A stretch of 64,000 nucleotides of DNA from Cricetomys ansorgei (GCA_026225945.1 JAMJFZ010000320.1:12766501-12830500), one strand, 5' to 3'; counted from the first letter of the stretch, positions 33,472 to 44,092 are shown. Notes: generated by a model not told the origin, from the letters alone. Made by a program: numbers and translations.

Positions 33472-33721
33472 GAGATAGATAGATGATAGATAGATAGATG
33501 ATAGATAGATAGATGATAGATAGATAGATGATAGATAGATGATAGATAGATGATAGATAGATGATAGATAGATGATAGATAGATGATAGATAGATAGATG
33601 ATAGATAGATAGATGATAGATAGATGATAGATAGATAGATAGATAGATGATAGATAGATGATAGATCGATAGATAAATGATAGATAGATCGATAGATAGA
33701 TGATAGATAGATAGATAGATG
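33472..33721. repeat. (GATA)n array with a GATGATA higher-order pattern
   Basis: About 250 bases of GATA, interrupted by GATGATA so that blocks of two or three GATA units alternate with one GAT. Two GATC variants occur near the right end (33665 and 33688). The 120-codon tyrosine/leucine/serine frame on the minus strand (33432-33794) is a direct product of the repeat. Confidence 0.97.
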
Positions 33722-34831
33722 ACAGGTGACAGACAGAGACTGTATTATGGAAGGGGACCTCAGTAGGTCTAGGAGATGGCAGGATCAGCAACACATTTAG
33801 TTCAATAAACTAGACTTAAATACAATAAAAGCCTCAGTCTCTCAATTGAACCAGGCCCAATTTCAAGTGCCAGTGGCCATCTGTAGCATACCAATACCAA
33901 ACAAGACATGAAATAGAAACCATTTCCATCATCACGGATACATCTACCAGGCTGTGCTGCCGGAGATGGTAATTGCTGGAAGAGCTACAACTCAGGATTT
34001 GGTGTTTATGAGCAGGCAGGGTGCATGGGGACCATTGGCTCCTAATCTTTCTGTTCTCTCACACCTGGCCCGGAAGATAGCAGTTATCACCAGTACTGTT
34101 GCCGTTGATTGTGAAGGAAGAGACCCAGGAAGGTGTAGATATAATGCATCCACCTGTCTCAGGGCTCCTAGCAGAGAACAACAGACATTTTAAGTGACAG
34201 TATTGATAGGCAATGCTCTCCCAAGAAGATGTACCAAATCACCAGGATAGGACGCATCAAACACGTCACTTTTATCTATACACTCTGCGAGTCGTGCCTG
34301 GGGGATGTATTTGCCCGATCACCATCCTTGTATATTGCTAATGCTTCTTCTGTTTTAAGAGGCATTTTCCCCTCTTGTAATGTCTTATTCTTTGTGGGGG
34401 GGAGGGAGGTGCAATGTGGTTACAGGGAACAACAGGGGTTCCTTGATGGCCCTAGAAAACTAAAGATAGAATTTAATAGGGGGGTTGATGTGATAGACAG
34501 TTAACTTGTCTTGAGCTTGGCAGTGGGTAGTGCATTAATCTGAAGGGATGAAGATGGGCAGCTGGGTGGTCTTGATTAAAATGGGAAAGAAATTATGCTC
34601 CGAGTCGCAAAAGCTGCCGTCACAGAAATCCACCTGTTCAGAGCTATCTTTAGCTGCACTTGGGAACAATTTATCTGCATAACCTTTCTCTCCCTCACTT
34701 CTCTTCCCTACAGGTAGAGGAGGGAGATTTTGCAACTTGAAGAAAGATGGGAAATGGCATCGTGGAACTGTGTGTATGAAGAGCGTGCCAGGGTAGTGAG
34801 GAAAGGTGGGAAAGGGAGAAGGGGATGAGTA
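33722..34831. other. Unassigned sequence
   Basis: No repeat recognised apart from a short G-rich run near 34396-34410. 34560-34690 is unique-looking, with words such as GAACAATTTATCTGCATAA. Confidence 0.4.
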
Positions 34832-34864
34832 GGGAGAGAGAGAGAGAGAGGGAGAGAGAGAGAA
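34832..34864. repeat. (GA)n microsatellite
   Basis: GA repeat with a GGGA break. It explains the serine/leucine-rich minus-strand frames around it. Confidence 0.93.
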
Positions 34865-35498
34865 GATATGATGTGATGTATGTGTCCGATGCAATCATTT
34901 TGGCTCAGATCATGTGAATTTAATGACACTGAATGGGTCCTCACAACCTGATGACATATTCAACCCTCTTTCCACTCTAAACCCCTCCCTTTGGGACCCA
35001 CGGAAATCCCCCCATTCTGCCATAGAGAATTATGTTGCCATCTCTTTGTCTGTAGTCTTTGCAGTATCTGGAACACTGTGCCGTCATCTTCTCCCTGAGG
35101 TTAATTCCTAGGAACTTTCAACTCAGCACGCCTGTCAGGAGCGCCCGAATCCCCCCACCGTGCTCATCTCCTGTTTTCCTCACCTAACTGAGCATACACC
35201 CACCAGGCAGGATTGGAGTCATTTACTTTACTTTCACTTTCTCTTTAAGTTACTAGCAGAATCTACCCCAGAGATGCCCCATCTAGCTCTCTAGGAAAGC
35301 ATGCTGAAAGGTGGCATGGCTTGGGTGGGTTGATTTGGAGTCCACACGGGACATTAATGCCACAGGGAGTCTCTCAGCCACATTCCTCTCATTGTTGGCA
35401 CGTGTTACTGTGACCTGTTTTCATTACAAAAAAGTTCACAGACTGTAACTTAGAGGTGCGAGTCGTTTTACATGCAAGTACATTGACCACCATGACGA
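34865..35498. other. Unassigned sequence
   Basis: No repeat or exon recognised. Confidence 0.4.
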
Positions 35499-35519
35499 CC
35501 CCCCCCACCCCCCACCCCC
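35499..35519. repeat. C-rich tract
   Basis: Runs of nine, six and five C separated by A. On the minus strand this is a G-rich tract with three long runs. Confidence 0.9.
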
Positions 35520-35860
35520 GTGTTTCACCCACATCATGCACTTACCCCATTTCCCAGTTCCCTGTCGGTAAATGGCGCTTCCCTTTATTTAATTGTCAAG
35601 GCTGAGCCTCAACCTAGATTCCTTTCCTCTCTCCCTGTGTTCCCTCCCTCACACTCAACTTGTCAGCATAAACTGTCAACTCTCCTCTCAAAATTTCCCC
35701 CTTTCTCAGTCTCACCATCTTCACGCCCATTCCCCTGGTCCACCTCCAGGAACTTTGGCTTGACTCACAACCTGTGGCCTCCCACAGCGTTTTCCTAAAT
35801 CTCCTCTCCGTGTAGCAGCCACGCCAACAACTTGAAAATACCTGGGGGAATTCTATTCCT
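35520..35860 (+). mobile_element. L2-like LINE fragment (weak)
   Basis: A C/T-rich segment with ordered words such as ACTCAACTTGTCAGCATAAA and CTGTCAACTCTCCTCTC, then CATTCCCCTGGTCCACCTCC, resembling an upstream L2-type section. Low complexity makes this uncertain. Confidence 0.35.
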
Positions 35861-35954
35861 CTAATATGGCGTGATAATGGCTTCTTGCTGTCATTTTAAT
35901 AAACAGGAAAATTAAAATCTGAGATCCATGAGAAGAAACGTGAGCTTTTGTCTT

Positions 35955-36118
35955 CCTTTTGTGTGTATGTGAGGAAGGACTACGTGGTTGCATATGAGCG
36001 CAGGTCCACATGCATGCAGATACACATGCATGTATGTGAACATATATACGTGGAAGCCAGAGGCCACTTTGGTTGTCCTTCTTCAGGTACCATCTAGCTT
36101 CTTTATTGTATTTTACAG
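35955..36118 (-). mobile_element. B4 SINE fragment (first of three)
   Basis: GTGGAAGCCAGAGGCCACTT, TGGTTGTCCTTCTTCAGG and CCATCTAGCTT match the antisense B4 start ('ggaggccagaggtcaacctc..gtcgttcctcagg'). The fragment ends at a GT microsatellite. Confidence 0.6.
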
Positions 36119-36160
<42 letters not shown>

Positions 36161-36182
36161 GTATTTGTGTGTGCATGTGTGT
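36119..36182. repeat. (GT)n microsatellite
   Basis: About 38 bases pure GT, then GTGTGTATTTGTGTGTGCAT variants. It sits at the 3' (tail) side of the next B4 and probably grew from it. Confidence 0.95.
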
Positions 36183-36425
36183 GAAACTCAGAGATTGATG
36201 TCAGGTGTCTTCCACCTTATATTTTGAAATGGGGTCTTTCAGGACACCTGGAGCTCAGGAATTGGGAAAGAGTAGCTGGCCAGCCAGTTCCAGGGGGCTT
36301 GCCCCCACCCCTTCCAGTGCTAGGATTACAGATATACTGTCGTCCTTGTGAATCACGGGATCTGAATTCAGACCCTCATGTTTGCATGGGAAATATTTTA
36401 CAGGCAGAGTCATATCTCCAGGCCC
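36183..36425 (-). mobile_element. B4 SINE
   Basis: Antisense B4 in order: TGATGTCAGGTGTCTTCCAC, GAAATGGGGTCTTTCAGG, CTGGAGCTCAGGAATTGGG, TGCTAGGATTACAGATATAC and a final ATATCTCCAGGCCC. It is close to full length. Confidence 0.85.
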
Positions 36426-36489
36426 CCATCTTGGTTCTTAGATAGGCCCCCATCTTGGACTAAAAGTCACCAGGAAGTCTAAGATGGGT

Positions 36490-36645
36490 GGCTGGGACTC
36501 CCAGGGGTTTGCCTGTCTCTGCCTTCTCAGCAGTGGGATTATAGGCATGTGCCATCATACCTAGCATTTTTATGTGGGTTCTGGGGATCAAGCTCCTTAT
36601 GCTTTCATGGCAAGTGCTTTACTGACTGAGCTATCTCTTCAGCTT
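36490..36645 (-). mobile_element. B4 SINE, 5' half
   Basis: GTCTCTGCCTTCTCAGCAGT GGGATTATAGGCATGTGCCA, then GGTTCTGGGGATCAAGCTCC and GAGCTATCTCTTCAGC. The tail side is missing. It has the same orientation as the two B4 pieces to its left. Confidence 0.85.
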
Positions 36646-36684
36646 GATATTTTTCATTTTGAATACAGAATACTTGATTTAAGA

Positions 36685-36801
36685 TAAAAATTTTCAGTTC
36701 CATCCATTTTCCTGTAAATGTTATAATTTTAGTTTCTTTAAATCAAATAAAAGTCCATTATGTATATGCGTTATATTTTCTTTATCCATTCATTTGTTGG
36801 T
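36685..36801 (-). mobile_element. L1 ORF2 3'-region fragment
   Basis: AGTTCCATCCATTTTCCTGT, TCCATTATGTATATGCG and TCTTTATCCATTCATTTGTT correspond to the antisense of the last part of L1 ORF2. The same words recur in the larger L1 at 39.2-39.3 kb. The piece ends at an LTR. Confidence 0.75.
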
Positions 36802-37139
36802 TGACACGCCATGGACACAAGCAGATAACTTGGACAGGGCAGGAGTTGGGGGCACTAAGGACACCCCGCCCCCAGGGTAGGAGAAACTGAGGCCCCTCCT
36901 TCCACCTGTGTCATGGCAGGTCAGCTGCCTGCTGCCCACCCTTGCCCCATGGTCATGCAATCCATGCACTAAGTTTGGCAGGTGGGCTGCCTACCCCCCA
37001 TGCCCCCACACACCCAATATATTTCCTCGCCCACCCTGAATAAAGGACTTTGACCTCTGGCTTCCACCAGAAGCAAGTGAGTGCAGGGGCCTTTCTTATA
37101 CCCCATAAGGTTCTCAGCGCGGCAATCGGATTTGCAACA
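36802..37139 (+). mobile_element. Solo LTR of an endogenous retrovirus
   Basis: A sharp change in composition after the L1 piece: C-rich DNA, a TATA-like AATATATTT at 37016-37024, AATAAA at 37039-37044 and an end at TTTGCAACA (37131-37139). TATA and poly(A) signals this close together are usual for short rodent ERV LTRs. The start is uncertain (candidate TG at 36796, 36802 or 36812), and no matching target duplication is seen. Confidence 0.6.
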
Positions 37140-37399
37140 GTCTGGGCTCACATCCCTTTTCCTTCCCCCAAACCCCTCTTCCTACATTCCTGCCCTGGAT
37201 CTCTGTGCCAAACCAGCATGGAGAACTGAACCCATTTGGCAGTGGGCAGCAGGGAAAGAGAGGGGAACTTACAGTTATTAACATCTAGGCTCAGTTCATT
37301 ATCTAAACAGTTTTGAATGGAAATTTCAAGTGACATGATCGAAGACATTTGATATATGTGAACAAGCTCAAAATCAGTTTGATACTGGGGACTACTCCA

Positions 37400-37575
37400 G
37401 GTTCTGAGGTCATGGAATTCAGCATCCAGCTTCCCTGACACCTGCCTGTGACCTTGTAAAGAATTCTAGTCTTCTAGTAATTTAGTTTTCTGAATTAAAA
37501 GGCACGATACTGTCACAGCAAGGATGTTATGAGGATTCCATATAGTGTGTTCGAAGGTCAAGGAACAACATCTAG
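37400..37575 (+). mobile_element. MIR SINE
   Basis: Sense MIR words CCTGTGACCTTGTAAAG, AATTTAGTTTTCTGAATTAA and GGATGTTATGAGGATTCCAT, then AGGAACAACATCTAGCC. It abuts the L1 that follows, so the L1 probably landed in or beside the MIR. Confidence 0.65.
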
Positions 37576-37589
37576 CCATAGCTATATAA

Positions 37590-39110
37590 AATACTTTCAA
37601 AAAAATTGAAAATAGGTTCTTCTCTCATACAATGAATCCCAACCACAGCTTTCCCTTCCACCACCCCTTCCAGCTTCCCTCCACCTTTCCTTTCCTCTGG
37701 ATCCACTCTCCCTCTGCTTCCCATTCAAAAGGAGAAGGCCTCCAAGACACAGCAATCAAACATGGCAAAACAAAATACAATAAGAAAAGATAAAGCCTTC
37801 ACATCAAAGTCAGACAAAACAATTCAACATGGAAAAAAAAAAAAAAAAAGAGTTCCAAGAGTTGGAAAGAGAGTCAGAGACACTCCACTTACTCTTAGGA
37901 GCCCTATAGAAACATCAAGCTAACAGCCATAATATACACAGAGGACCCATGAACATTGGTTTAGACCAATGCAGACTCATGCAGGCCCATGCTTGCCACT
38001 TCAGTCTCCGAGCCCGTGTATGCCTTGCTTATTTGATTCAGTGGGCCATGTTCTCCTGGTGTCCTCCGTCCCCTCTGACCCCTACAATCTTTCTGCCCCC
38101 TCTTCCATGGAGTTCCCCAAGCTCAGAGGGGAGGAACCCAATGGAAACCTTCAATTTAGACTCTCTCTCCTCATAATGTCTGCTGTGGGTCTCTGCATCC
38201 GCTCCCATCTGCTGCGAGAGGAAGCCTCTCTTGATGACAGCTATACAAGGCACCAATCTATGAGTATAGCAGAATATCATTAGAAATAATTGTACTGATA
38301 TTTTTCAGACCAGCTTTTCTTGACGACTAGTTCTACCCTAGGTCTCTGGGCTATAGATTCTCTGATTCCTGTCTATAAAAGCAATGTCAAGCAGGGACTC
38401 TTCGTGAAATGAGCATACAGTTAAATTAGTCATTGCTTGGCCACTCCCAAAATTGCTCCATTGCCACCATTGCCCCAGCACATCTTTCAGGCAGGACAAA
38501 TTATAGGTCAAAAGTTTTTGTGGCTGGGTTTCTCTTTTGGTAGTCTGCAGAGTATCTTCCTGCACCAAAGAGACTAGAACATAGGGCTGAAGGCTCCATG
38601 CAGACACTAGCTTGAACTCTCCATGTTCAGTGAGTTGTGTGGATGTTGTCCTCAGCAATGGAGTCCTGTTGTCAGTTTTCAGAGAGCAGCCCATTATCTT
38701 AGCATCAGCCTGGGTTGTTTGGAGATCTCCATGGGACCACCTCTGCCAACAACCCAACTGAACACAACCCATTTCCACCACTGGAAACCTTAGCTGGCTT
38801 CAAGAGATGGCCAGTTGAGACCCCATATTCTCCATTACTAGGAGTTCTCATTGGGATCACCATCATACAGATCCAGGAAGTTTTCACTACACTAGATTTC
38901 CATAGCTTCCCTTTAATGCCCCCCAATTCCAACCATCCCTCCCCACACTCTCTCCCCCATCTCCTCCCATTGAATCCCTCCCACTCTCACACCCATCTGC
39001 CCCCAGACCACCTGAAAAATCTATTTCCCCTACCCAGGGAGATCCATGTTCCCCCTTAGGCCCCTCCTTTTTACATAATCTCTTTGAGCCTATGGATTGT
39101 ATCCTGGTTA
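37590..39110 (-). mobile_element. Rodent L1 3' UTR (Lx-type), minus strand
   Basis: Starts TTGAAAATAGGTTCTTCTCT and continues with the C/T-rich and CAAAACAAAATACAATAAGA A-rich blocks typical of old rodent L1 3' UTRs in antisense. Further along, CACATCTTTCAGGCAGGAC AAATTATAGGTC and TTTTTGTGGCTGGG also fit. The 147-codon minus-strand frame (38338-38781) lies wholly in this UTR and is not a gene. Confidence 0.8.
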
Positions 39111-40508
39111 TCATTTACTTAACAGGCAATATCCTCTTATGAGCAAATAATACCGTATTTGGGTCTTTCTGAGTTTGAGTTACCTCACTCAGGATGATTT
39201 ATTTTTTCTAGTTCCATCCATTTGCCTGCAAATTTCATGATGTCATCTTTTTTTAACAGATGAGTGATATTCCATTGTGTAATTGTATCACATTATCTTT
39301 ATCCATTCTTTTGCTGAGGAACATCCAGGTTGTTTCCAGTTTCTAGCTATTCTGAAGAAGGCTGCAATGACATGGTTGAGCAAATATTCTTACGGTAAGA
39401 TGGAATGTCCTTTAGGTATATGCCAACAGTTGAATAGCTAGATCTTGAGGTAGATTAATTCCTGATTTTCTGAGGAACCTCCATCTTGATGTCCATAGTG
39501 GCTGCACAAGTTTGCACTCCCACCAGCAGTGTAGGAATGTTCCCCTTGTTCTGCTTCCTCACCAGCTTGAGCTGTGACTTGTGTTACTCATCTCAGCCTT
39601 TCTTACAGGTATAAGACGGAATCTCACAGTAGTTTTGATTTGCATTTCCCTGATGGCTAAGGATGTTGAACATTTCTTAAAATGTTTCTCCACTGTAAGT
39701 ACCCATGCTTACTTACTGGGCCAAGATGACCTGATTTGGCCAGTTAGCAAGGCCACAATAAGACAGAGGCTGTGGCAATTTTATTGAGAGCAAGCAGACT
39801 TTTTATGCCCTCATCAGAAATAGAATATAATGATAATTGCCAGAATCAATATGGTGTAGGTTGCCAGGACACGATTATGTTTGCAATCTATACAGGGAAC
39901 ATAAGATTGATATCTGAGACCAATTGTCCTGCCAGGGCTCCATGCTTCCTTGACTTCTAAGGGAACATACAGAGAAACACAAAGTAGCCTGAATGCTTTA
40001 CTGCCTGAGGGAGTGCCTCAGTTTCTCAGGAACTGAAAAGCACACAGTGCCCCAGGAGTCATGAACTCTAACTTGAAAACTTATGATGCAAGTCTTTCCA
40101 GGCAGCTAGAGTAGACCAACTTCATGATTCCCTGCACTCTGTCATTTGAGAGTCCTCTATTGAGAATTTTCTGTTTAGTATCCCATTTTTAAATTCGACT
40201 ATTTGATTTTTTTTATATCTAGTTTCTTTGAGTTCTTTATATATTTTGAATATTAGCCCTCTGTCAGAAATGGATTTGTTAAAAAATCTTTTTCCACTCT
40301 GTAGTCTGCTGCTTTGTCTGATTGACAGTGTCCTTTGCCTAATAGGACTTTTTAATTTCATGAGGTCCCATTTATTAATTGTTGATCTTAGTGCTTACAC
40401 TATAAGTACTCTGTTCAGAAAATCGTCTCCTGTGTTAATGCGTTCAAAGCTATCCCCCAATTTTTCTCTATCAGTTTCAGTGTATCTGGTTTTATGTTGA
40501 GGTTTGGG
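39111..40508 (-). pseudogene. L1 ORF2 C-terminal remnant, 5'-truncated and split by an LTR
   Basis: Read on the minus strand, 40508-40137 and then 39693-39111 correspond to the end of L1 ORF2 (endonuclease-reverse transcriptase protein). In the first part the frame 40361-40122 contains SDRGLIFKIYKELKETRYKK, close to the conserved SDRGL..IYKELK segment of rodent ORF2. The second part (39693-39111) contains the antisense of 'cctgatggctaaggatgttga'. Endonuclease and catalytic reverse-transcriptase regions are absent because the copy begins at about 40508. Stops and an LTR insertion break the frame. It continues into the 3' UTR at 37590-39110. Confidence 0.85.
39694..40136 (-). mobile_element. 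Solo LTR inserted into the L1
   Basis: The 443-base block has no L1 similarity, while both flanks are contiguous in L1. On the minus strand it starts TGCAGGG and ends GTACTTACA (TG...CA). A TATA-like CATAAAAAG (39807-39799) and AATAAA (39785-39780) lie about 15 bases apart, the arrangement seen in short rodent class II (IAP/ETn-like) LTRs. The flanks CTCCAC (39688-39693) and CTCTGT (40137-40142) may be a decayed 6-base target duplication. The family is not named with confidence. Confidence 0.75.
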
Positions 40509-41034
40509 GCCTGGGGAAACAGGGAGAATGGAGAATCCTACCTCATCTTCTGGAAGGCATGCTAGTATTTAAAATACTTTTAGCGCTGTCTCTGTGACAC
40601 TGAAACAGGGCTTAGAGTCGGTTGTGGCAAACGTGATCAAATCTAGCATGCCTGATGATGCTGGTAGAACTCTTGTCAACGTCTTAAGGCAGCCAAATTT
40701 ATTATAACCCGACAAAAAAGTTTACTGATACTGGTGAATTCAGTAGAAAGGTCTGGACCTTTCTCCATTGCCTGCCTATCTTTTCTAGGTTGTGGCTGTC
40801 GTCACTTTTGCAAGCTGTGAGGTACGGGTGAACTCTGGACGGAGAGGGTTAGCACTAACTCACTATGTGCTTCAACAGATCTCGAGCAACCGATAGACTT
40901 GTCTTCTTGGACAGACATCAGAGAAATCTGCAGGCATCAGAATACAGAGCCTTCTGAAAGTCTAAGAAATGGATGTTCAAACTTTGTTAGTGTTCAGTTC
41001 ATGCAAGGAAGATATGTGTGTGGAAATACTAGCA
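40509..41034. other. Unassigned sequence
   Basis: No repeat or exon recognised. Confidence 0.4.
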
Positions 41035-41525
41035 TACGTTAGCATATTTCTAAAAAGGAGGACCTGGGACTATATCCCGGTTTGAACAGTGTTTCTTTGT
41101 TAGCTGTGTGTACATGAAGCTTGCAAATACAGCCTTACCTATAAATGAGGTCTTTGAAGATGAAACCAAGTTAAGAGCAGGTCATATTGGATCCTAAGTC
41201 TGACACTGACATGACTGATGTCTTTGTAAGACGTGAGGAGCTTGAAGACAGATACATAGATGTAAAGAAAAGACATTCTTCTGAGGATAGAGGCAAAGGC
41301 CTAGATGCTGCCGCAAGCCAAGAGAGTGGAGAAGTGCCACAAATTATCAGAAGCAAGAAGAGGATTCTTTCTTAGGATTTCAGAGGGACAAGTTCTGATG
41401 AACTTGCTGGTGCTTTGATTTCCTAGTTCTATCGTCTATAACCACGAGATAATTAATTTCTATTGTTTTAAGTTACTCAGTGTATGGTCACTTGTGACAG
41501 AGATTCTAGAAGATTATAGGTTAGA
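41035..41525 (+). mobile_element. Ancient MLT1-type MaLR LTR
   Basis: Ordered old-LTR words: AAATGAGGTCTTTG, TGATGTCTTTGTAAGACG, GCCGCAAGCCAAGAGAG, AGAGGATTCTTTCTTAGG ATTTCAGAGG, TGGTGCTTTGATTTCC and TTCTATTGTTTTAAGTTACT. This matches the typical MLT1 layout ('gtgtccttataag ... gccacaagccaagga ... ttctgttgttttaagccacc'). The small frames on both strands at 41171-41375 lie inside it and are not genes. Confidence 0.75.
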
Positions 41526-41684
41526 ATCTGAGAAAAGACAGTAAACTCAGCAGAGTTCACTTGTACTAAGTCTGTGTCTTTGCGTAATATCTCTAAGGTT
41601 CAGTTTTATTGTAGAAAAACTGATGTCAAGCCAGATAGACAATACAAGAGAAGAAAGTTTCAAGCTGATTTCTGAGATGGAAAA

Positions 41685-41847
41685 TCTTCAATGAAATACT
41701 AGCAAAGCAAACTCAGAAAGGACACATTAAAAGGGACATATGCCAGGACCAAATGGGATTTATTTCAGATTTACAAGATTGTTCAACATATGCAAATAAA
41801 TGAGTTCAACTGTCACATTAACAGAATGAGAGTTTATCAAAGCCACA
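41685..41847 (+). mobile_element. Ancient L1 ORF2 fragment, left piece
   Basis: AAATCTTCAATGAAATACTA GCAAAGCAAAC, GACCAAATGGGATTTATTTC and CAACATATGCAAATAAATG follow the L1 ORF2 stretch upstream of the reverse-transcriptase core. Highly diverged, frame destroyed. Confidence 0.75.
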
Positions 41848-41932
41848 GAATGGGCCTAGGGATATAGCTACGGGAGAGAACATTTGCCTGTTGTGGGTTC
41901 CATACCCAACACAGCAAATACAAACAAAGTCA
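41848..41932 (+). mobile_element. ID-like SINE inserted among L1 debris
   Basis: GCCTAGGGATATAGCTACGG GAGAGAACATTTGCCTG, then GTGGGTTCCATACCCAACAC and an A-rich tail (AAATACAAACAAA). Diverged relative to the copies at 6.9 and 21.2 kb. Confidence 0.6.
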
Positions 41933-41941
41933 AGATAAAAA

Positions 41942-42260
41942 AGAGATATTTTCACTCCCATGTCCATTGAAGCCTTGATTACAGTGTCAATTGAAACAAC
42001 CCAAATGTCCACCAATGGGCAACTGATGAAAACAATGTAACATGTGCACACAGCGAGATATCCACCTTTTAAAATTTGTATAAATAATCCATAAGGACAT
42101 TATGCTTAGTGAAATAATTCATTCACAAAATAGCTATAACCTATTTATTTGTGGTACCAAAAATACTCATATTTTTAGACACATGAAAACAGGAGATGGA
42201 GGACTAAGGTAACTATTACATAAGATGAGTAAGTTCTAGAATTCTGTTGTACAACATTGA
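41942..42260 (+). mobile_element. Ancient L1 ORF2 3'-end fragment, right piece
   Basis: CACTCCCATGTCCATTGAAG, CAACCCAAATGTCCACCAAT GGG, GACATTATGCTTAGTGAAAT AA and TTATTTGTGGTACC follow the very end of ORF2 in old mammalian L1 (L1MA/L1MB style). About 1.3 kb of ORF2 between this and the left piece is missing. Confidence 0.8.
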
Positions 42261-43039
42261 TGCCTTTAGTTGGAAATCTGGTGTCTCACTCTTAAAATAT
42301 TAAGACAACCAATCTTGAGCTAAGTGTCCCTAATACACACCCTGCCACAGCCACCCACACCCTCCACTGTGCACGCTGAAGGACAGGAGGAAACTTTTGG
42401 AGACAGTGGACGGTTTATCAGGTCGACTATTGTGATGACGGCATGCTTGTGTACACATCTCAAACTTACAAAATACGTACATTATATGCATTCTAAATAT
42501 TCGTGATGCTTAGACAAAACCATCAGATGCTGGTGATGTCACAAAGAAAAGCAGAAAGTGTAGGACGTCTCTTGGGTAGAGATGAGGACAGTCCTCCATG
42601 GTTGCCACTTGCATGCCTCACTTTCTGCCTCAGGGCCTCTGCCCCAGCTACGTAGGTCACCTTCAAGGGCTCACTGTGGTGGTCATGGCAATTCTGGAAG
42701 TGTTGTGGTGTAAGCATCCTATGGGAAAAGTCTTGACCAAGAGAGGCAGGATCCAGGGGAAAATTCTCGTCCCTTTTGGATGTGACTCTGGGACATTTTC
42801 TTTACAACATTCTATTGCTGTCATTGCCAGTTAGAACCCCTGTTGTTCCGGACTTAATCTGCTGCTAGTACCTTCCGGGAGTGGTCCTTTCACTTTCCCT
42901 GTTTCATGTTTCCCGTTCCTTTCTCTTCTTCCTTACACTCACTTTCCAAGATATACTGCCTGGACATAAGCCTGGGCACAGGATCTGCTTCTTGGGGCCC
43001 CTGGGTGCACACACAGGAATCATTACAGGCTTGTTCTGC
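42261..43039. other. Unassigned sequence
   Basis: No repeat or exon recognised. Confidence 0.4.
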
Positions 43040-43125
43040 AGAGAAATGCTGAAATGCAAAATGCTTAGTCTAGGGCCTGGCACACAGAAAGCCCTACTAA
43101 ATATTGGCTGTTTTCTCTGTCTGAG
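43040..43125 (+). mobile_element. MIR or L2 3'-end fragment
   Basis: AATGCTTAGTCTAGGGCCTG GCACACAGAAAG, then CTACTAAATATTGGCTG matches the shared 3' end 'cttagcacagtgcctggcacatagtagg..aataaatattt' of MIR and L2. Confidence 0.6.
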
Positions 43126-43766
43126 GTAGAATATTCTGGAAGACAAATTGGAACTATGCTCTCATCAGTCTCTCTAAGTGTGGAGTGGACACAGAACAGA
43201 AGTTGTTTGAGGTTTTTACAGCCTCAGTGCATGTCTTCATTAACACAAGTGGGGCAGTAATGGTAGAAACTAGATATCAAATTACTCTACCCTTTATGAC
43301 ACCCACTCTAAGCTCTGAACCTAAGGACTAAAAATGAAATCAAACTATTTTCCAGCCAGAGGGAAAAGGAGAATAACAGCATGTGGCTTGTAAACTTAAC
43401 AAATGTAATCACAGTAATTGAACAGCCCAGGAAATAATTTGGCCAGCATAATTATATTACAAATTGCATATTGCACAATTAAACAATTGCATTTTGGCCA
43501 CAAATGAAACTCTAAATATACAATTTATAGTGAAGTGGAGAGGTAGCTTAAAATAGGAAGAGCTAAGCAAAGACCCAGAAATGAATGCATTTATGTTTAT
43601 ATCGATACTGGAGTATGTAGAGTAATAAAAATAAAGGTTTTTTTCATTCAGGGGGAAAAGCAACCGAATTGACTGCCTTTTCCAAATACAAATTGGCTTT
43701 GTGTAGAGCTCTAAAGTCTTATCCTTCTTATAGTGAGCATTTATACACTAAGGTTCTTAGTTGGGG
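43126..43766. other. Unassigned sequence
   Basis: No repeat or exon recognised. Confidence 0.4.
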
Positions 43767-44092
43767 GTCTATGTGATTTGAATGGGAAGTGCCTTCCATA
43801 AGCTCATGTATTTGAACACTAGGTCTCTAACAGATAGTGCTGTTTTGGAAGTTTATGGGGTCGTTAGGAAGTGGGGTCTCACTGGAGTGAGTGAGTCACT
43901 GGTATGTGTGGGGGCACCTTGTGCTTTAATCATCTGACTGTAGATACAATGTGACTAGGGACCTCAGAGTTCTACCCTGTCTACCCATCACAAAGGACGA
44001 TATCCCTTCTTAAAGTGTAAGCCAAAATGATCTCTTCCTCCTTCAAGTTGCTTGCCAGCTATTCGGTCATAGTATTGAGGAAAGTAATACAG
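43767..44092 (+). mobile_element. MT-type MaLR LTR, old
   Basis: TGTGATTTGAATGGGAAGTG CC, CATAAGCTCATGTATTTGAA CACTAGG, TGCTGTTTTGGAAG and AAGTGTAAGCCAAAATGATC, then TTCAAGTTGCTTGCCAG. This is the sense order of MTE-like LTRs. Confidence 0.75.

Noticed and set aside
33432..33794. 120-codon minus-strand frame rich in Tyr, Leu, Ile and Ser
   Set aside because: It is a direct translation of the GATA array.
38338..38781. 147-codon minus-strand frame
   Set aside because: It lies in the 3' UTR of an L1, not in ORF1 or ORF2, and has no motif.
37590..40508. An active L1
   Set aside because: 5'-truncated, frame broken, interrupted by an LTR and with diverged 3' UTR.
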